NCBI GenBank assembly: GCA_009783525.1
Contig: WRDG01000006.1
Span: 1-22,895, forward strand
Length of the DNA: 22,895 nucleotides
Direction: 5' to 3'
From: Defluviitaleaceae bacterium
GTDB lineage: Bacteria > Bacillota > Clostridia > Lachnospirales > WQUN01
Shown: positions 22,872 to 22,895 of the stretch, piece after piece
Layout of the letters: every line of letters begins with the position of its first letter
Position numbering within the stretch: the first letter of the stretch is position 1
Notes under the pieces: generated by a model
Told to the model about the DNA's origin: nothing
Databases searched by the model: none
The model's input: the letters and a program-made list of their open reading frames with translations, nothing else
Made by a program: the position numbers and the translations under genes

Positions 22872-22895
22872 CTACCTCCGGACAATGTCTATTTC
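22872..22895 (-). CDS. C-terminal end of an upstream gene, probably scpA (partial)
   Basis: The last 24 bases of the window, read on the minus strand, give EIDIVRR followed by TAG, two bases before the scpB start. scpA normally precedes scpB in Firmicutes, so this is probably its last codons. The fragment is too short to recognise by sequence; the call is by context only. Confidence 0.35.
   Translation of the reverse strand, partial: EIDIVRR

Overview
The window reads as chromosomal DNA of an anaerobic, flagellated Firmicute of the Clostridia type. The evidence is a V-type (not F-type) ATPase operon, flagellar accessory genes of the Gram-positive FliD/FliT/FlaG/FliS kind, scpB with a possible scpA end before it, a bacteriohemerythrin, an iron-sulfur aldo/keto reductase, and strong AGGAGG ribosome binding sites. 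This assignment is inference; there is no rRNA or other direct marker.

Layout from left to right: (1) 1-1883 holds a copy of a palindromic dispersed repeat, a short very basic ORF that runs through a rho-independent hairpin, and, on the minus strand, a bacteriohemerythrin followed by an iron-sulfur aldo/keto reductase. (2) 1884-2097 is a divergent intergenic region with a two-copy 30-bp repeat, a small hairpin and a probable promoter. (3) 2098-13946 is a long plus-strand operon: a coenzyme F420-0:L-glutamate ligase-like gene, the nine V-ATPase genes in the order G-C-I-K-F-E-A-B-D, a zinc alcohol dehydrogenase and a uroporphyrinogen-decarboxylase-fold protein. Most junctions overlap or are only a few bases apart. 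The exception is C-I, which carries six perfect copies of an octamer and a six-codon mini-ORF that overlaps the subunit I start. A terminator follows at 14005-14037. (4) 14118-18984 is a Gld-like ABC export cassette (ATPase, permease, GldG-like auxiliary protein, DUF4340-like protein) interrupted by a 97-bp imperfect palindrome. (5) 19030-22110, minus strand, is fliD-fliT-flaG-fliS with a sigma-28-like promoter in front of fliD. (6) 22229-22292 is the second, inverted copy of the palindromic repeat, and the window ends in scpB (minus strand), probably preceded by the end of scpA.

How the genes work together: the V-ATPase genes encode a complete rotary pump (A3B3 head, D/F central shaft, C collar, E/G peripheral stalks, I/K membrane part). 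The metabolic genes at both ends of that operon look co-transcribed with it, but no pathway link is visible. The flagellar block supplies the filament cap, two export chaperones and a filament-length protein.

The points most worth a second look are the short basic ORF whose transcript would end before any stop codon (an arrangement known from ribosome-rescue factors ArfA and BrfA), the octamer repeat plus mini-ORF inside the ATPase operon, the F420-ligase-like gene at its head, and the inverted repeat pair near the two window ends. I saw no CRISPR array, tRNA, rRNA, transposase or phage gene.
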